Source: Moraxella porci DSM 25326
GTDB lineage: Bacteria > Pseudomonadota > Gammaproteobacteria > Pseudomonadales > Moraxellaceae
DNA length: 64,000 nt
Assembly: GCF_002014855.1 (NCBI RefSeq)
Contig: NZ_MUYV01000011.1
Coordinates: 186,001 to 250,000 of the forward strand
Direction of reading: 5' to 3'
The notes below the pieces were generated by a model. It was not told the DNA's origin, ran no database searches, and worked only from the letters and a program-made list of their open reading frames with translations. Shown here in pieces: positions 26,549 to 38,324 of this stretch (its first letter is position 1; the number at the start of each line of letters is the position of its first letter). Made by a program: the position numbers and the translations under genes.

Positions 26549-26803
26549 TCAAGCAGGCTTTGACAAGCTTTCGGCTTTGGCCTTGGTGTCGGCATCGAGC
26601 TTGGCTTGGTTTTCGCATTTGTTCGGATCATTGCCACAAAATTGGCAGTACTCATCGCCCATCAAATTAGCAACACCGCCACATGAGCCTTTGAGTGGTT
26701 GTTTTTTGACCATGTAGCCGACGCCCATGAATAAGAAAAATAAGATAAACACCCCAAAAGTCACCGCAAAAATGGGGATGAATTGGCTAATGATGTCGCT
26801 CAT
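26549..26803 (-). CDS. nqrM: NqrM, maturation factor of Na+-translocating NADH:quinone reductase
   Basis: 84 residues. One N-terminal membrane span (~10-32) is followed by the four-Cys pattern GSCGG...YCQFCGNDPNKC of the DUF539/NqrM family. It is needed to place iron in the NqrD/NqrE site of Na+-NQR. The nqrA-F operon is not in the window, so the gene is detached from it here. It stands alone with a terminator downstream. Confidence 0.85.
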   Translation of the reverse strand: MSDIISQFIPIFAVTFGVFILFFLFMGVGYMVKKQPLKGSCGGVANLMGDEYCQFCGNDPNKCENQAKLDADTKAKAESLSKPA

Positions 26804-26932
26804 TGTCTTATCCTTTTAACTATCAATCTAAACGCTGTTAATGACAGCATACTGCATCTATTATAGCATTTTTATGCGAAGTGATGGCGGTTTTTGGTGC
26901 TGCTATCTTGGGTTTTTGTATGATTTTTATAA

Positions 26933-26966
26933 AAAATGGCCCATCGCAGGGATGAGCCATTGTTTT
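26933..26966 (-). terminator. dnaK terminator
   Basis: On the minus strand, AATGGC..CATC pairs with GATG..GCCATT and is followed by TTTTTTAT. Confidence 0.6.
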
Positions 26967-26977
26967 GACAAAGTCGA

Positions 26978-28888
26978 TTATTTGTCTTTGACTTCGGTGT
27001 ATTCGGCATCGACCACGCCATCATCAGCAGGCTTAGCGTCTTGCTGTGGCTGTGCGTCTGTACCTTGTGCGCCAGCATCGGCGTAGATTTTTTGACCGAT
27101 TGGCAAGAAGGCATTATCAAGCGCTTCAAGCTTAGCTTTGATGTCATCGACATCATCTTCTTTGGTCGCAGTCTCTAGTGCGCTGATGGCTGCTTCAACA
27201 GCGGCTTTTTCGTCATCAGTCACTTTGTCTGCAGCGTCTTTCATCGCTTTTTGGACGCCGTGGATACGACCGTCTGCTTCGTTACGAGCATTGGCAAGGG
27301 CAGCAAATTTCTCATCTTCAGCAGCATTCGCTTCAGCAGCACGGATCATCTCTTCGATCTCAGCATCAGACAGACCTGAGTCGGCTTTGATCTGGATTGA
27401 CTGTGATTTGCCAGTGCCTTTGTCTTTGGCGCTGATGTTCATGATGCCGTCAGCGTTGATGTCAAAGGTGACTTCGATTTGTGGCACACCGCGTGGTGCA
27501 GGTGGAATGTCAGTCAAATCAAAGTTGCCAAGCAGTTTGTTTTGGTTGGCGATTTTACGCTCACCTTGATACACTTGGATTGATACCGCAGGTTGGTTGT
27601 CGGCTGCTGTTGAGAACACTTGTGATTTTTTGGTTGGAATCATGGTGTTCTTCTCGATGATCGCAGTCATCACGCCGCCCATGGTTTCGATACCTAGGGT
27701 GAGCGGGGTCACATCCAGTAGCAATACGTCTTTTTTGTCGCCTGACAGTACCGCACCTTGAACTGCTGCACCCATTGCGACCGCTTCGTCAGGGTTCACA
27801 TCTTTGCGTGGCTCTTTGCCAAAGAATTCTTGTACTTTTTGTTGTACCAGTGGCATACGAGTTTGACCACCGACTAGGATGACATCATCAATGTCGCTGG
27901 TAGATAGGCCAGCATCTTCTAGTGCAGTTTTGCAAGGCAAAATCGTGCGAGCAACCATCTCTTCGGTTAGGCTCTCAAGCTTGGCACGGCTAATGGTGAT
28001 GACAAGGTGCTTAGGACCTGTCGCATCAGCGGTGATGTATGGCAAGTTCACTTCAGTTGATTGGCTGCTTGATAGCTCAATTTTGGCTTTTTCGGCAGCT
28101 TCTTTTAGGCGTTGCATCGCTAGTGGGTCGCCTTTTAGGTTGACATTTTGTTCTTTTTTGAACTCTTCAACCAAATAATCAATCAATGCCAAGTCAAAGT
28201 CTTCACCGCCAAGGTGAGTGTCACCGTTGGTTGCCAGTACTTCAAATTGTTGTTCGCCATCGACATCAGCAATCTCGATGATTGACACGTCAAATGTACC
28301 ACCACCTAGGTCATAGACAGCGATGGTCTTATCGCCGCCTTTTTTGTCCATGCCATAAGCAAGGGCAGCAGCGGTTGGTTCGTTGATGATGCGCTTCACA
28401 TCCAGACCTGCGATACGACCCGCATCTTTGGTGGCTTGACGCTGTGCATCGTTAAAGTACGCAGGTACGGTCACGACAGCTTCAGTCACAGGCTCGCCCA
28501 AATAGTCTTCGGCAGTCTTTTTCATTTTACGCAGTACTTCAGCACTGATTTGTGGTGGCGCTTGTTTTTTGTCGCCAGCTTCGACCCATGCATCACCATT
28601 GTCAGCTTTGACGATTTTGAATGGGACAAGTGAGATGTCTTTTTGGACTTCTTTGTCTTCAAAACGACGGCCAATCAGACGCTTGATGGCAAATAGGGTG
28701 TTTTTTGGGTTGGTGACCGCTTGGCGCTTGGCTGCTTGACCGACCAAGATCTCGCCATCTTTAAACGCAACGATAGACGGCGTGGTGCGCGCACCTTCTG
28801 CGTTTTCGATGACTTTGACTTTGTCACCTTCTAGGACAGCCACACATGAGTTGGTGGTACCTAGGTCAATACCGATTACTTTAGACAT
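26978..28888 (-). CDS. dnaK: Chaperone DnaK (Hsp70)
   Basis: 636 residues. The ATPase domain has [16 protein letters not shown] at the start, [14 protein letters not shown] near 195 and [10 protein letters not shown] near 340. The substrate-binding domain begins at [14 protein letters not shown], and the C-terminus is the acidic [10 protein letters not shown]. It folds and refolds proteins with GrpE and DnaJ. grpE lies just upstream on the same strand; no dnaJ is in the window. Confidence 0.98.
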   Translation of the reverse strand: MSKVIGIDLGTTNSCVAVLEGDKVKVIENAEGARTTPSIVAFKDGEILVGQAAKRQAVTNPKNTLFAIKRLIGRRFEDKEVQKDISLVPFKIVKADNGDAWVEAGDKKQAPPQISAEVLRKMKKTAEDYLGEPVTEAVVTVPAYFNDAQRQATKDAGRIAGLDVKRIINEPTAAALAYGMDKKGGDKTIAVYDLGGGTFDVSIIEIADVDGEQQFEVLATNGDTHLGGEDFDLALIDYLVEEFKKEQNVNLKGDPLAMQRLKEAAEKAKIELSSSQSTEVNLPYITADATGPKHLVITISRAKLESLTEEMVARTILPCKTALEDAGLSTSDIDDVILVGGQTRMPLVQQKVQEFFGKEPRKDVNPDEAVAMGAAVQGAVLSGDKKDVLLLDVTPLTLGIETMGGVMTAIIEKNTMIPTKKSQVFSTAADNQPAVSIQVYQGERKIANQNKLLGNFDLTDIPPAPRGVPQIEVTFDINADGIMNISAKDKGTGKSQSIQIKADSGLSDAEIEEMIRAAEANAAEDEKFAALANARNEADGRIHGVQKAMKDAADKVTDDEKAAVEAAISALETATKEDDVDDIKAKLEALDNAFLPIGQKIYADAGAQGTDAQPQQDAKPADDGVVDAEYTEVKDK

Positions 28889-28981
28889 AGTTTACTCCAA
28901 TTTTAGATATTTTAATGTGAAAATTTTTACTGATTAGGCAAGGTTGAAAATTTTATTTTAACAATCTTGCCAAGCTTAACT

Positions 28982-29011
28982 GCTATATTTGTGTGATTTT
29001 GTACTTTTCAA
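28982..29011 (-). promoter_or_regulatory. dnaK promoter, sigma-32-like -35
   Basis: On the minus strand CTTGAAA (the sigma-32 -35 core) at 29006-29012 is followed, 18 nt after TTGAAA, by TATAGC at 28982-28987. The -10 looks more like sigma-70 than CCCCAT, so it may be a mixed promoter in the grpE-dnaK gap. Confidence 0.4.
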
Positions 29012-29089
29012 GGGAGAAAATTGAAAATTTTTCAAAAATTTTTGACTTTTAAGCCATTGAAATCATTCAATAAATCCCAAGTCAACGCA

Positions 29090-29620
29090 TTAGCCACCAA
29101 CAAGCACCATCGCAGGGCGTAGAGTGCGTTCGTTGAGCGTATAGCCTTTTTGGAGCACTTGACCGATGGTGTCTTTTTCGGCATCAGGGAAGATGCCGAC
29201 AGCTTCGTGAATATCAGGGTTGAAAGCATCACCAACTTGACCGACTGCGACCACGCCATTTTTTTCAAGGACGGTAAGCAGTGATTTGTGGGTCAGTTTT
29301 AGCCCTTCAAGGGTGCTGTCATCAGCGCCTGCTTTTTCGCTTGCGTCGATGGCACGCTCAAGGTTATCGACGACATCAAGTAGTTCTTTGGCGAATTTTT
29401 GTAGGGCGTATTTTTTTGCCTTGTCCGTTTCTTGTTCCATACGACGCTGGGCGTTGTAGGATTCGGCATTGGCGCGTGCGGCGACTTCTTTGGCATCTTT
29501 GACTTGTGCTTCAAGCTCGCTGATGGTGGCTTTTAGTGTCGCGACTTCGTCAAGCTCGGTCGCTTGCTCGGTGGTTTCTACGCTATCATCCAAGATGTCG
29601 TTGTTGGTTTGCTCGGTCAT
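29090..29620 (-). CDS. grpE: GrpE nucleotide-exchange factor
   Basis: 176 residues from the ATG at 29620 (MTEQTNNDI). The frame runs 78 codons further upstream, but that part is low-complexity and overlaps other sequence. A long coiled coil spans ~30-90, and the C-terminal beta domain has FNPDIHEAVGIFPD and LQKGYTLNERTLRPAMVLV. It releases ADP from DnaK. It lies ~200 bp before dnaK with a separate promoter candidate between them. Confidence 0.95.
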   Translation of the reverse strand: MTEQTNNDILDDSVETTEQATELDEVATLKATISELEAQVKDAKEVAARANAESYNAQRRMEQETDKAKKYALQKFAKELLDVVDNLERAIDASEKAGADDSTLEGLKLTHKSLLTVLEKNGVVAVGQVGDAFNPDIHEAVGIFPDAEKDTIGQVLQKGYTLNERTLRPAMVLVGG

Positions 29621-29711
29621 AATTACCCCAAAAATTAAACATAAAATAAAATCCCTACCTTGATAATGGTAAAGGCAGAATTTTTCAAGTGTTAAACTAA
29701 AATTTATCGCA

Positions 29712-30290
29712 TCAGCTGCCATCACTGGCTTTTTGCCACAGCACTTCACTGCCGCCATCGCTGCGTGCCACCACGCGCGCCAGCACAAACAGATAATCCG
29801 ACAGTCGATTGAGGTACTGTCGCACCGCAAGACTGATGTTGGCATCGCGCTCATGTAAGCGGATCAGCAGCCGCTCAGCATCGCGACAGACGCTGCGTGC
29901 GATGTGCGCCTGTGCGGTGGCGATCGAGCCTGCTGGCAGAATGAATTCTTTTAGATATGGCAAAGTGGCATTGTGTGCGTCAATCTGTCGCTCGAGCGTG
30001 GCGATGGCGTCATCTGTGATGGCGATATAGCCGATTTGGGCGTGATTGGGCAGTGCGATCTCGCCGCCGATGTTAAATAATTGATGCTGAATGATCCCAA
30101 GCTCTTGGCACAGCTCTGGCAGCTTGGCCATCAGCTGCGCCTGTAGCAGCCCGATGTGCGCATTTAGGCCATCGATGATGCCCATCGCATCAAAGCGCAG
30201 ATCGGCCTTGGATAAACGACTACCATCACCCAAACCTGTGCTGCCATCATCGCCTGTGCGTGTGGTGATTTTTGATAAACGATTTCCCAT
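29712..30290 (-). CDS. Cob(I)alamin adenosyltransferase, PduO/MMAB type
   Basis: 192 residues. [19 protein letters not shown] near the start is the ATP-binding motif, and [11 protein letters not shown] and [13 protein letters not shown] form the helical core of the family. It transfers adenosyl to cob(I)alamin to make coenzyme B12. No B12-dependent enzyme or cobalamin pathway gene is in the window, so it probably serves salvage. Confidence 0.93.
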   Translation of the reverse strand: MGNRLSKITTRTGDDGSTGLGDGSRLSKADLRFDAMGIIDGLNAHIGLLQAQLMAKLPELCQELGIIQHQLFNIGGEIALPNHAQIGYIAITDDAIATLERQIDAHNATLPYLKEFILPAGSIATAQAHIARSVCRDAERLLIRLHERDANISLAVRQYLNRLSDYLFVLARVVARSDGGSEVLWQKASDGS

Positions 30291-30383
30291 TTTTGATCCT
30301 TATAAAGAGTGGCAAAACTGCTTTATCATAGCATTTTTGACGATCAAAAACGCAAGAGGCGGTACAAGCGCCATAATTTTTGT

Positions 30384-30389
30384 TATAAT
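30384..30389 (+). promoter_or_regulatory. -10 box before yggX
   Basis: TATAAT, 31 nt before the ATG. No good -35 is visible. Confidence 0.4.
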
Positions 30390-30420
30390 CCTTCGTATCA
30401 ATCGAAAACCGAGACTCATT

Positions 30421-30708
30421 ATGCAAACCTTTAACCCAGCCGATCATATGGTATTTTGCCGTAAATATAAAGAAAATCTGCCAAAGCTGCCAAATCCTCC
30501 TTTTCCCAATGCCAAAGGTCAAGAAATCCAAAACACCGTCTCTGCCAAAGCATGGAATGAATGGATTGAGCTACAGACCATGCTGATTAACGAAAAGCAC
30601 TTAAGCATGATCGACCCTCATGCCAAGCAGTTTTTGACCGAGCAGCGAGAGAAGTTTTTGGATAATGGCGATTATGAAAAGCCAGCAGGATACACGCCAA
30701 AAGCCTAG
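30421..30708 (+). CDS. yggX: YggX-type Fe(2+)-trafficking / oxidative damage protection protein
   Basis: 95 residues. It starts at the ATG at 30421; an upstream extension of the frame overlaps the adenosyltransferase gene and is not real. A single conserved Cys (MVFCRKYKE) near the start and the block [20 protein letters not shown] define the family. It protects Fe-S proteins and helps iron handling. The C-terminus ends in GYTPKA, as usual (GYTP). Confidence 0.93.
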   Translation: MQTFNPADHMVFCRKYKENLPKLPNPPFPNAKGQEIQNTVSAKAWNEWIELQTMLINEKHLSMIDPHAKQFLTEQREKFLDNGDYEKPAGYTPKA

Positions 30709-30768
30709 CCGTTTCACCATGCGCTGATCCATATTGGCGCTTTATGAATTGATCAGTAAGGATGCTTT

Positions 30769-31251
30769 ATGCTAAAAGTTGAAGATATTTTTGAGCCTGT
30801 CTTGACAGGCGACGCCCGACCCGATGCCCTAAAAGACTACCCTGTGGTACATGTGCAACCTGTGGCATGGGGTGAGATGGATGGCTTTAATCATGTGAAT
30901 AATGTCGCCTATTATCGCTATGCTGAATCGGCACGCATCAGCTACATGCGAGCGCTCGGGTTGATGCATGCTCGAGAAGATCTGCTGACGATTTTGGCCA
31001 GCTCCAGTATGCAGTATCGCCGCCCTGTGACCTATCCAGACACGCTGCTCATCGCGGTGCGAATCAAGCATCTGGGCAATACCAGTTTGGTGCATGAATA
31101 TGTAATGTACAGCCAGTCTCAAAAAGCCATCGTCACTACAGGTGAGGCAGTGATCGTCCGCACCAACAGTCAAATGGCCAAAATGCCTTGGCTTAATGAA
31201 GAGCGCGCCATCATCGAAAAATTCGAAGGTCGCCAGTTTGATGCTGCTTGA
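30769..31251 (+). CDS. Acyl-CoA thioesterase, hotdog fold (YbgC/4HBT type)
   Basis: 160 residues. WGEMDGFNHVNNVAYYRYAE is the active-site helix motif of 4-hydroxybenzoyl-CoA-type thioesterases. ASSSMQYRRPVTYPDTL and HEYVMYSQSQKAIVTTGEAVIV complete the hotdog sheet. It hydrolyses an acyl-CoA; the substrate is unknown. It follows yggX by 60 nt, with AAGGA before the ATG, and ends at a strong terminator. Confidence 0.88.
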   Translation: MLKVEDIFEPVLTGDARPDALKDYPVVHVQPVAWGEMDGFNHVNNVAYYRYAESARISYMRALGLMHAREDLLTILASSSMQYRRPVTYPDTLLIAVRIKHLGNTSLVHEYVMYSQSQKAIVTTGEAVIVRTNSQMAKMPWLNEERAIIEKFEGRQFDAA

Positions 31252-31281
31252 TGGCATGATTCTTTAGCCCAAGACCCAAAA

Positions 31282-31317
31282 AAAAACCCTGCCGACAGCG
31301 ATCAGCAGGGTTTTTTT
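31282..31317. terminator. Bidirectional terminator between convergent genes
   Basis: AAAAACCCTGC / GCAGGGTTTTT with a 13-nt loop, A-run on the left and T-run on the right. Confidence 0.75.
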
Positions 31318-31366
31318 GTGAATATCGTGATGGCGCCAAACGAGCCTTTTGCCATCACAGTCTTAA

Positions 31367-31753
31367 TCAATGCAGCTGCACATGATTGGCATCAATCTCA
31401 AGCTTGCGGCTGTCACGATCGACCTCACCATGTACAGTGACGGTTTTACCGACCAGCTCTTGTGGGTTGTGGTAATAGTCGTCATCGATCTCAACGATGA
31501 TGGTGCCAGTGCGATCTTGCAGCTCAAATTTTTCATTGCCAACAAAGCGTACCAGCTTGCCAGTTAGGCTGACTTTCGCATCATCACGCAAAGTCTTGGC
31601 TTGTGCCACGGTGCTGCTGCCATTGACGCCAGAGACAGCTTTTGCACCAGAGGCAGGTGCAGGCGCTGCGGTGGTGGCATTGGCTGCACAAGCACTCAAT
31701 ACAACTGCTGCTGCCGAGGTGATGGCGATTTTTTGTAGTGTTTGAACTTTCAT
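31367..31753 (-). CDS. Lipoprotein of the YgiW/YdeI (BOF, OB-fold) stress family
   Basis: 128 residues. A lipoprotein signal peptide ends VVLSACAAN (lipobox LSAC, lipidated Cys22). An Ala/Pro-rich linker runs to ~45, then a single OB-fold follows (AKVSLTGKLVRFVGNEKFEL... GTIIVEIDDDYY... VTVHGEVDRDSRKLEIDANHV). Relatives are induced by oxidative, cadmium or bile stress. Most relatives are soluble periplasmic proteins, so the lipid anchor is somewhat unusual. Confidence 0.85.
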   Translation of the reverse strand: MKVQTLQKIAITSAAAVVLSACAANATTAAPAPASGAKAVSGVNGSSTVAQAKTLRDDAKVSLTGKLVRFVGNEKFELQDRTGTIIVEIDDDYYHNPQELVGKTVTVHGEVDRDSRKLEIDANHVQLH

Positions 31754-31918
31754 CTTAGCACTCCATAAATAAAAAGTGGATTTGAATTAGGCAATGATTG
31801 CCGCTTAAGACATATTAAACCATAACAACCTTAAGCGAACCTTAAGCGACATCACCAAAATGTAAAATTTACAAAAAAATTTATAAGCATTTGATTTTAA
31901 TCAATTATATAAGGCTGA

Positions 31919-33751
31919 CTATTCACCCAAAAACCCACCACTTTGGCGCGCCCATAAGGATGCATACACCCCGCCTTTGGCGATCAGCTCATCATGACTG
32001 CCCATCTCAACGATCTGCCCACCATCCATCACCACCAGTCGATCCATCGACGCGATCGTCGAAAGTCTGTGGGCGATGGCGATCACTGTCTTGCCTGCCA
32101 TCATCTCATCTAGACTTTGGGTGATGGCGTGTTCGACCTCACTGTCAAGCGCACTGGTCGCTTCATCAAGTAACAAAATCGGTGCGTTTTTGAGCATCAC
32201 TCGAGCGATGGCGATGCGCTGACGCTGACCGCCTGACAGCTTGACACCGCGTTCACCGACTTGGGTATCAAGGCCAGTATTGCCGTGCTTGTCTTGTAGA
32301 TTTTGGATAAATTCCCACGCGTGCGCCGCTTTGGCCGCCTCAATGATCTCGTCATCTGTGGCATCTGGCTTGCCGTAGGCAATGTTCTCTCGCACCGTGC
32401 GATGCAGTAGGCTTGTGTCTTGGGTGACCATGCCGATATGCTGGCGCAGGGATTCTTGGGTCATCTGGCTGATGTCTTGATCATCGATGGTGATGCGACC
32501 GCTTTTGATGTCATAAAATCTTAATAGCAGATTCACCAGTGTCGATTTGCCTGCACCCGAGCGGCCGACCAAGCCCACTTTCTCGCCTGCTTGGATGTGC
32601 AGCTCAAAGTCTTTTAATAGCTCAGTATTGGCTTTGCCATAATCAAATGACACCGACTCAAAATGAATATCCCCCTGTTTCACATGAAACACTTTGGCAT
32701 CAGATCGATCCACGACAGCATGCGGCGTGGTCAAGGTTTTCATGCCATCTTGGACTGTGCCGAGATTTTCAAATAAAGACGCCGTCTCCCACAACACCCA
32801 ATGCGTCAAGCCCTGCAAGCGAATCGCCAAAGCCCCTGCGACCGCCACCGCACCAGCACCGACCAAGCCTTGCATCCATAGATACACACCCATCGCCACC
32901 GAGCCTGTCACCGTCACCAAAGCAATGCTCGACACCAAGATCTCAAGCACACTCACCAAGCGCATCTGCTGATGCACCGTACCTAAAAAGTGCGTCATCG
33001 CTTCTTTGGCATAGGCCGACTCACGACGCGCGTGGCTAAACAGCTTGACCGTACCGATATTGGCATAGGCATCAGTGATACGTCCCGTCATCATCGCACG
33101 AGCATCAGCCTGCACTCGAGCGGTATGCTGAAGTCTGGGCAACAAAAAAATCAGCAGTCCGCTCACCATCAGCACCCATAGCACAAACGGAATCGCCAAT
33201 AACGGATGCAGACTCACCAGCACCGCCCCCGAGCCCACCAAAAAAGTGATGATAAACACAAACACGCCGATCAGCGTCATCACCACATCACGCACCGCCA
33301 GTGCCGTCTGCATCACCTTGGCAGACACTCGCCCCGAAAATTCTTCTTGATAAAACTGCATCGACTGGCCAAGCATGTGCTGATGAAATATCCATCGCAA
33401 TCGCATCGGCGCCACGCCTTGTAGTACCTGATGATGCACCGTCGTCTCAAACAGCATCACCACAGGTACAAAGACACTGATGGCGATCATGGTGATCAAT
33501 GCGGTTTTTTTGTCCGCCCACAACTGGCTTGGGCTATACACACTCATCCAGTCGATGATCTGCCCCACCCATGCATAGACAAACGCCCAATACAGCCCCG
33601 ACAGTGCTGTCAATAAGGTAAATAGCACCAACCAACCACGAAAGCCCGTCGTACAGGCATAGATGAACGATGCCAATGAGCCTGTGGTCTTAGGCAGGGT
33701 AATATCTGGGAAAGAATCGAGACGCTTTTCAAAATAAGAAAATAAGGACAT
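31919..33751 (-). CDS. ABC exporter, fused membrane and ATPase domains
   Basis: 610 residues. The membrane domain (~35-320) has six spans. The ATPase has Walker A GLVGRSGAGKST, signature LSGGQRQR, Walker B ILLLDEATSALD and the switch His in AIAHRLSTIA. It works as a homodimer in the inner membrane, exporting a lipid, drug or peptide. It is not clearly MsbA itself. A parS-like site lies inside the gene (VFHVKQG). Confidence 0.88.
   Translation of the reverse strand: MSLFSYFEKRLDSFPDITLPKTTGSLASFIYACTTGFRGWLVLFTLLTALSGLYWAFVYAWVGQIIDWMSVYSPSQLWADKKTALITMIAISVFVPVVMLFETTVHHQVLQGVAPMRLRWIFHQHMLGQSMQFYQEEFSGRVSAKVMQTALAVRDVVMTLIGVFVFIITFLVGSGAVLVSLHPLLAIPFVLWVLMVSGLLIFLLPRLQHTARVQADARAMMTGRITDAYANIGTVKLFSHARRESAYAKEAMTHFLGTVHQQMRLVSVLEILVSSIALVTVTGSVAMGVYLWMQGLVGAGAVAVAGALAIRLQGLTHWVLWETASLFENLGTVQDGMKTLTTPHAVVDRSDAKVFHVKQGDIHFESVSFDYGKANTELLKDFELHIQAGEKVGLVGRSGAGKSTLVNLLLRFYDIKSGRITIDDQDISQMTQESLRQHIGMVTQDTSLLHRTVRENIAYGKPDATDDEIIEAAKAAHAWEFIQNLQDKHGNTGLDTQVGERGVKLSGGQRQRIAIARVMLKNAPILLLDEATSALDSEVEHAITQSLDEMMAGKTVIAIAHRLSTIASMDRLVVMDGGQIVEMGSHDELIAKGGVYASLWARQSGGFLGE
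32676..32691. promoter_or_regulatory. parS-like site 1
   Basis: TGTTTCACATGAAACA, one base off the palindromic parS core TGTTTCACGTGAAACA. It lies inside the ABC exporter gene. Confidence 0.65.
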
Positions 33752-33845
33752 GGTTTCACGCTGTTTTTTTATAAACGGATTATTATAACAAAAACAGCGC
33801 TGTGATAATGTTATAATTGGTGTATTCTTCTCACACGATGAGCCG

Positions 33846-34265
33846 ATGGCGTATCTTAATCTATTCTTAGCAGCATTTTTGGCAGCAACGCTGCTACCTG
33901 CACAGTCTGAAGCACTACTGTTCTATTTGCTCGGTAGCCACCCTGCGTGGGTGTTGATTGGCGTGGCAAGCGTCGGCAATGTGTTGGGGTCGTGTGTGAA
34001 TTTTTGGCTTGGGTTAAATATCCATCGTTTTTCCCAGCATCGCTATTTCCCATTTAAACCTGAGCAAATCACCAAAGCTGAACGCCACTATCATCGCTAT
34101 GGCGTGTACTCGCTATTGCTTAGTTGGCTACCCATCATCGGCGACCCATTGACACTGATTGCAGGGGTGATGCGTGAGCGGTTTTGGCGATTTTTACTGC
34201 TCGTGAGTATTGCCAAAACCGCTCGTTATGCCGCACTTTATCTGATTTGGCTTGGTGCCATGTAG
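33846..34265 (+). CDS. YqaA family membrane protein (DedA-like)
   Basis: 139 residues and four hydrophobic segments. LPAQSEALLFYLL, then GNVLGSCVNFWLG and GVYSLLLSWLPIIGDPLTLIAG, is the YqaA pattern, a short relative of the DedA/VTT proteins. Related proteins act in membrane lipid homeostasis. It converges on thiC with only 2 nt between the stops. Confidence 0.85.
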   Translation: MAYLNLFLAAFLAATLLPAQSEALLFYLLGSHPAWVLIGVASVGNVLGSCVNFWLGLNIHRFSQHRYFPFKPEQITKAERHYHRYGVYSLLLSWLPIIGDPLTLIAGVMRERFWRFLLLVSIAKTARYAALYLIWLGAM

Positions 34266-34267
34266 CC

Positions 34268-36235
<1,968 letters not shown>

Positions 36236-36315
36236 CTAAAACAAATCAAGCCATTGAAGGAAAATTAAGCCATCACCAAATCCATTGAGATTGGGAAATG
36301 CCATTTTGCAACAAA

Positions 36316-36407
36316 TAACTTGATTCCTACGACAGTACGAACTGTATCAGGTTCAACGGATTGCTTACGCTCTCAGCCATCAGACGATGGCACTCCGTCA
36401 AGTTGGT
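36316..36407 (-). ncRNA. TPP riboswitch upstream of thiC
   Basis: On the minus strand the aptamer shows the hallmark CTGAGAG and ACCTGATACAG strings. The closing stem pairs ACTTGA (near 36402) with TCAAGT (near 36319). It ends about 100 nt before the thiC ATG, so thiamine pyrophosphate would lower thiC expression, probably at translation; I saw no clear terminator in the gap. Confidence 0.93.
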
Positions 36408-36538
36408 TTTAGTATAACATAAAATTGTGTGCCAAATAGGGTTTTGGATAAATTTTCATGATAGCGAGTTATTTGCTTGTTGTTGTCATTTTTCCTTGTT
36501 ATCATATTATTGGTTTTTCGTCCTTTAAGGATATCTCC

Positions 36539-37798
36539 ATGAAAGTATTTGTGCTGGGCGGCGGTGTGATTGGTGTCACCTCCGCCTATTATCTTGCCAA
36601 GCAAGGCGTGGATGTGACCGTCATCGAACGCCAACATGATGTCGCCGAAGAAACCAGCTTTGGCAACGCAGGACAAATCTCCCCTGGCTACTCTACGCCT
36701 TGGGCAGCCCCTGGTATCCCTACCAAAGCCATCAAATGGCTGTTCCAAAAACACGCCCCCTTTGCCATTCGTCCCGATGGTTCGTCATTTCAGGCACAGT
36801 GGATGTGCCAAATGCTTGCCAACTGCAACGACAAATCCTACGCCACCAACAAAGCTCGCATGGTGCGAGTCGCTGAATACAGTCGCGATTGCTTGCAGGC
36901 ATTGCGTGCTGAGACTGGCATCAGCTATGAGCATCGCACTGGCGGCACGCTGCAGCTATTTCGCAAGCAAGCACAGCTGGACGCGGTTGGCAATGACATC
37001 GAAGTACTCAAGGACTATGGCGTGGCGTATGAACTGCTTGACCGTGATGGCTTGGTCAAAGCAGAACCTGCACTGGCTCGTGCCAAATCCGAACTGCTCG
37101 GCGGTCTGCGTCTGCCCAATGACGAAACTGGCGACTGCAATCTATTCACCAAAAATCTTGCCAAAATCGCCGAAAACTTAGGCGTCAAATTCCTATTTAA
37201 CAGCACCATCGACAGCATCAGCACTGATGGCAGTCGCATCACAGGTATCGTGGTCAATGGTGAGTTGATGACAGCGGATGCTTATGTACTGGCACTGGGC
37301 AGCTATTCTCGTGCGATGGCAAAGACGCTTGGTCTGTCGCTACCTGTTTATCCAGTCAAGGGTTATTCGCTCACCGTGCCAATCATCGATGCGGATAATG
37401 CACCAGTATCGACCGTACTGGATGAGACTTATAAAATCGCCATCACTCGCTTTGATAATCGCATCCGTGTCGGCGGTATGGCGGAGCTGTCAGGCTTCAA
37501 CCTAGGACTCAACCAATCCCGCCGTGAGACGCTTGAGATGGTCTGTGATGATTTGTTCAGCGGTGGCGATTTACCAAATGCCAGCTTTTGGACAGGCTTA
37601 CGTCCAATGACGCCAGATGGCACACCAATCATCGGCAAAACTGACCTTAACAACCTATATCTGAACACAGGTCATGGCACGCTCGGCTGGACGATGTCAT
37701 GTGGTTCAGGCAAGCTGATTAGCGATATCATCACCGAGCAGGCGCCTGCGATTAGCCTTGATGGGCTGTCATTGGCGCGCTATGGCTCATCGTCTTAA
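36539..37798 (+). CDS. dadA: D-amino acid dehydrogenase small subunit
   Basis: 419 residues from the ATG at 36539, preceded by AAGGATATCTCC; the longer frame is spurious. The FAD loop is [19 protein letters not shown] at the N-terminus. [19 protein letters not shown] and [14 protein letters not shown] are DadA motifs. It oxidises D-amino acids, mainly D-Ala, at the inner membrane. A RidA gene follows 37 nt later, which fits because DadA releases imino acids that RidA removes. Confidence 0.95.
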   Translation: MKVFVLGGGVIGVTSAYYLAKQGVDVTVIERQHDVAEETSFGNAGQISPGYSTPWAAPGIPTKAIKWLFQKHAPFAIRPDGSSFQAQWMCQMLANCNDKSYATNKARMVRVAEYSRDCLQALRAETGISYEHRTGGTLQLFRKQAQLDAVGNDIEVLKDYGVAYELLDRDGLVKAEPALARAKSELLGGLRLPNDETGDCNLFTKNLAKIAENLGVKFLFNSTIDSISTDGSRITGIVVNGELMTADAYVLALGSYSRAMAKTLGLSLPVYPVKGYSLTVPIIDADNAPVSTVLDETYKIAITRFDNRIRVGGMAELSGFNLGLNQSRRETLEMVCDDLFSGGDLPNASFWTGLRPMTPDGTPIIGKTDLNNLYLNTGHGTLGWTMSCGSGKLISDIITEQAPAISLDGLSLARYGSSS

Positions 37799-37835
37799 CC
37801 TTTCCATACATTTCTCAACACACAAGGATATTTTT

Positions 37836-38189
37836 ATGACAAGCATCCAAAAATTTGACAGCAATGAAGTATTAAGCGAAGTCGCCGTGCATAATGGCGT
37901 GGTATATCTGGCAGGTCAAGTACCCGATGATGACAGCCTAGATATCCAAGGTCAAACCCGTCAAGTACTTGCCAATATCGACAAGGCACTGGCACAAGCA
38001 GGCACTGATAAGCATCGCTTGCTATCAGCACAAGTATTCATCAAAAACCTAGCCGATTTTGAAGGCTTTAACAGCGAATGGAAAGCATGGGTCGCTGGCA
38101 CGACACCGCCTGTACGCGCGACCATCCAAGCGGATTTGGTCAATCCAAACTGGCTTGTCGAAGTCATGGTGATCGCTGCGGTGAAGTGA
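37836..38189 (+). CDS. RidA family enamine/imine deaminase
   Basis: 117 residues from the ATG at 37836, with AAGGA upstream. VYLAGQVPDD, then QTRQVLANIDKAL, LLSAQVFIKNL and PVRATIQADLVNPNWLVEVMVIAA are the RidA pattern, with the conserved Arg in VRAT. It hydrolyses reactive imines such as those made by DadA. This form belongs to a RidA subgroup commonly paired with dadA. A strong terminator follows. Confidence 0.92.
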   Translation: MTSIQKFDSNEVLSEVAVHNGVVYLAGQVPDDDSLDIQGQTRQVLANIDKALAQAGTDKHRLLSAQVFIKNLADFEGFNSEWKAWVAGTTPPVRATIQADLVNPNWLVEVMVIAAVK

Positions 38190-38210
38190 TTCGCCCAAGC
38201 TTAGCTGACA

Positions 38211-38246
38211 ACAGGCTTTTGATGAATCAAAAGCCTGTTTTTTTTG
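38211..38246 (+). terminator. Terminator after the dadA-ridA pair
   Basis: AACAGGCTTTTGAT-GAA-TCAAAAGCCTGTT... a 13-bp stem followed by eight T. Confidence 0.8.
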
Positions 38247-38324
38247 TGCAAAATTTTAGCTTTATTTAGCCATTAATCAATGCTAAGATAATCGCACACG
38301 GAATGACACCACAGGACAGCAAAT

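Noticed and set aside
29621..29854. 78-codon N-terminal extension of grpE
   Set aside because: Cys/Trp-rich, unlike GrpE, overlapping the adenosyltransferase gene; the ATG at 29620 fits the family.
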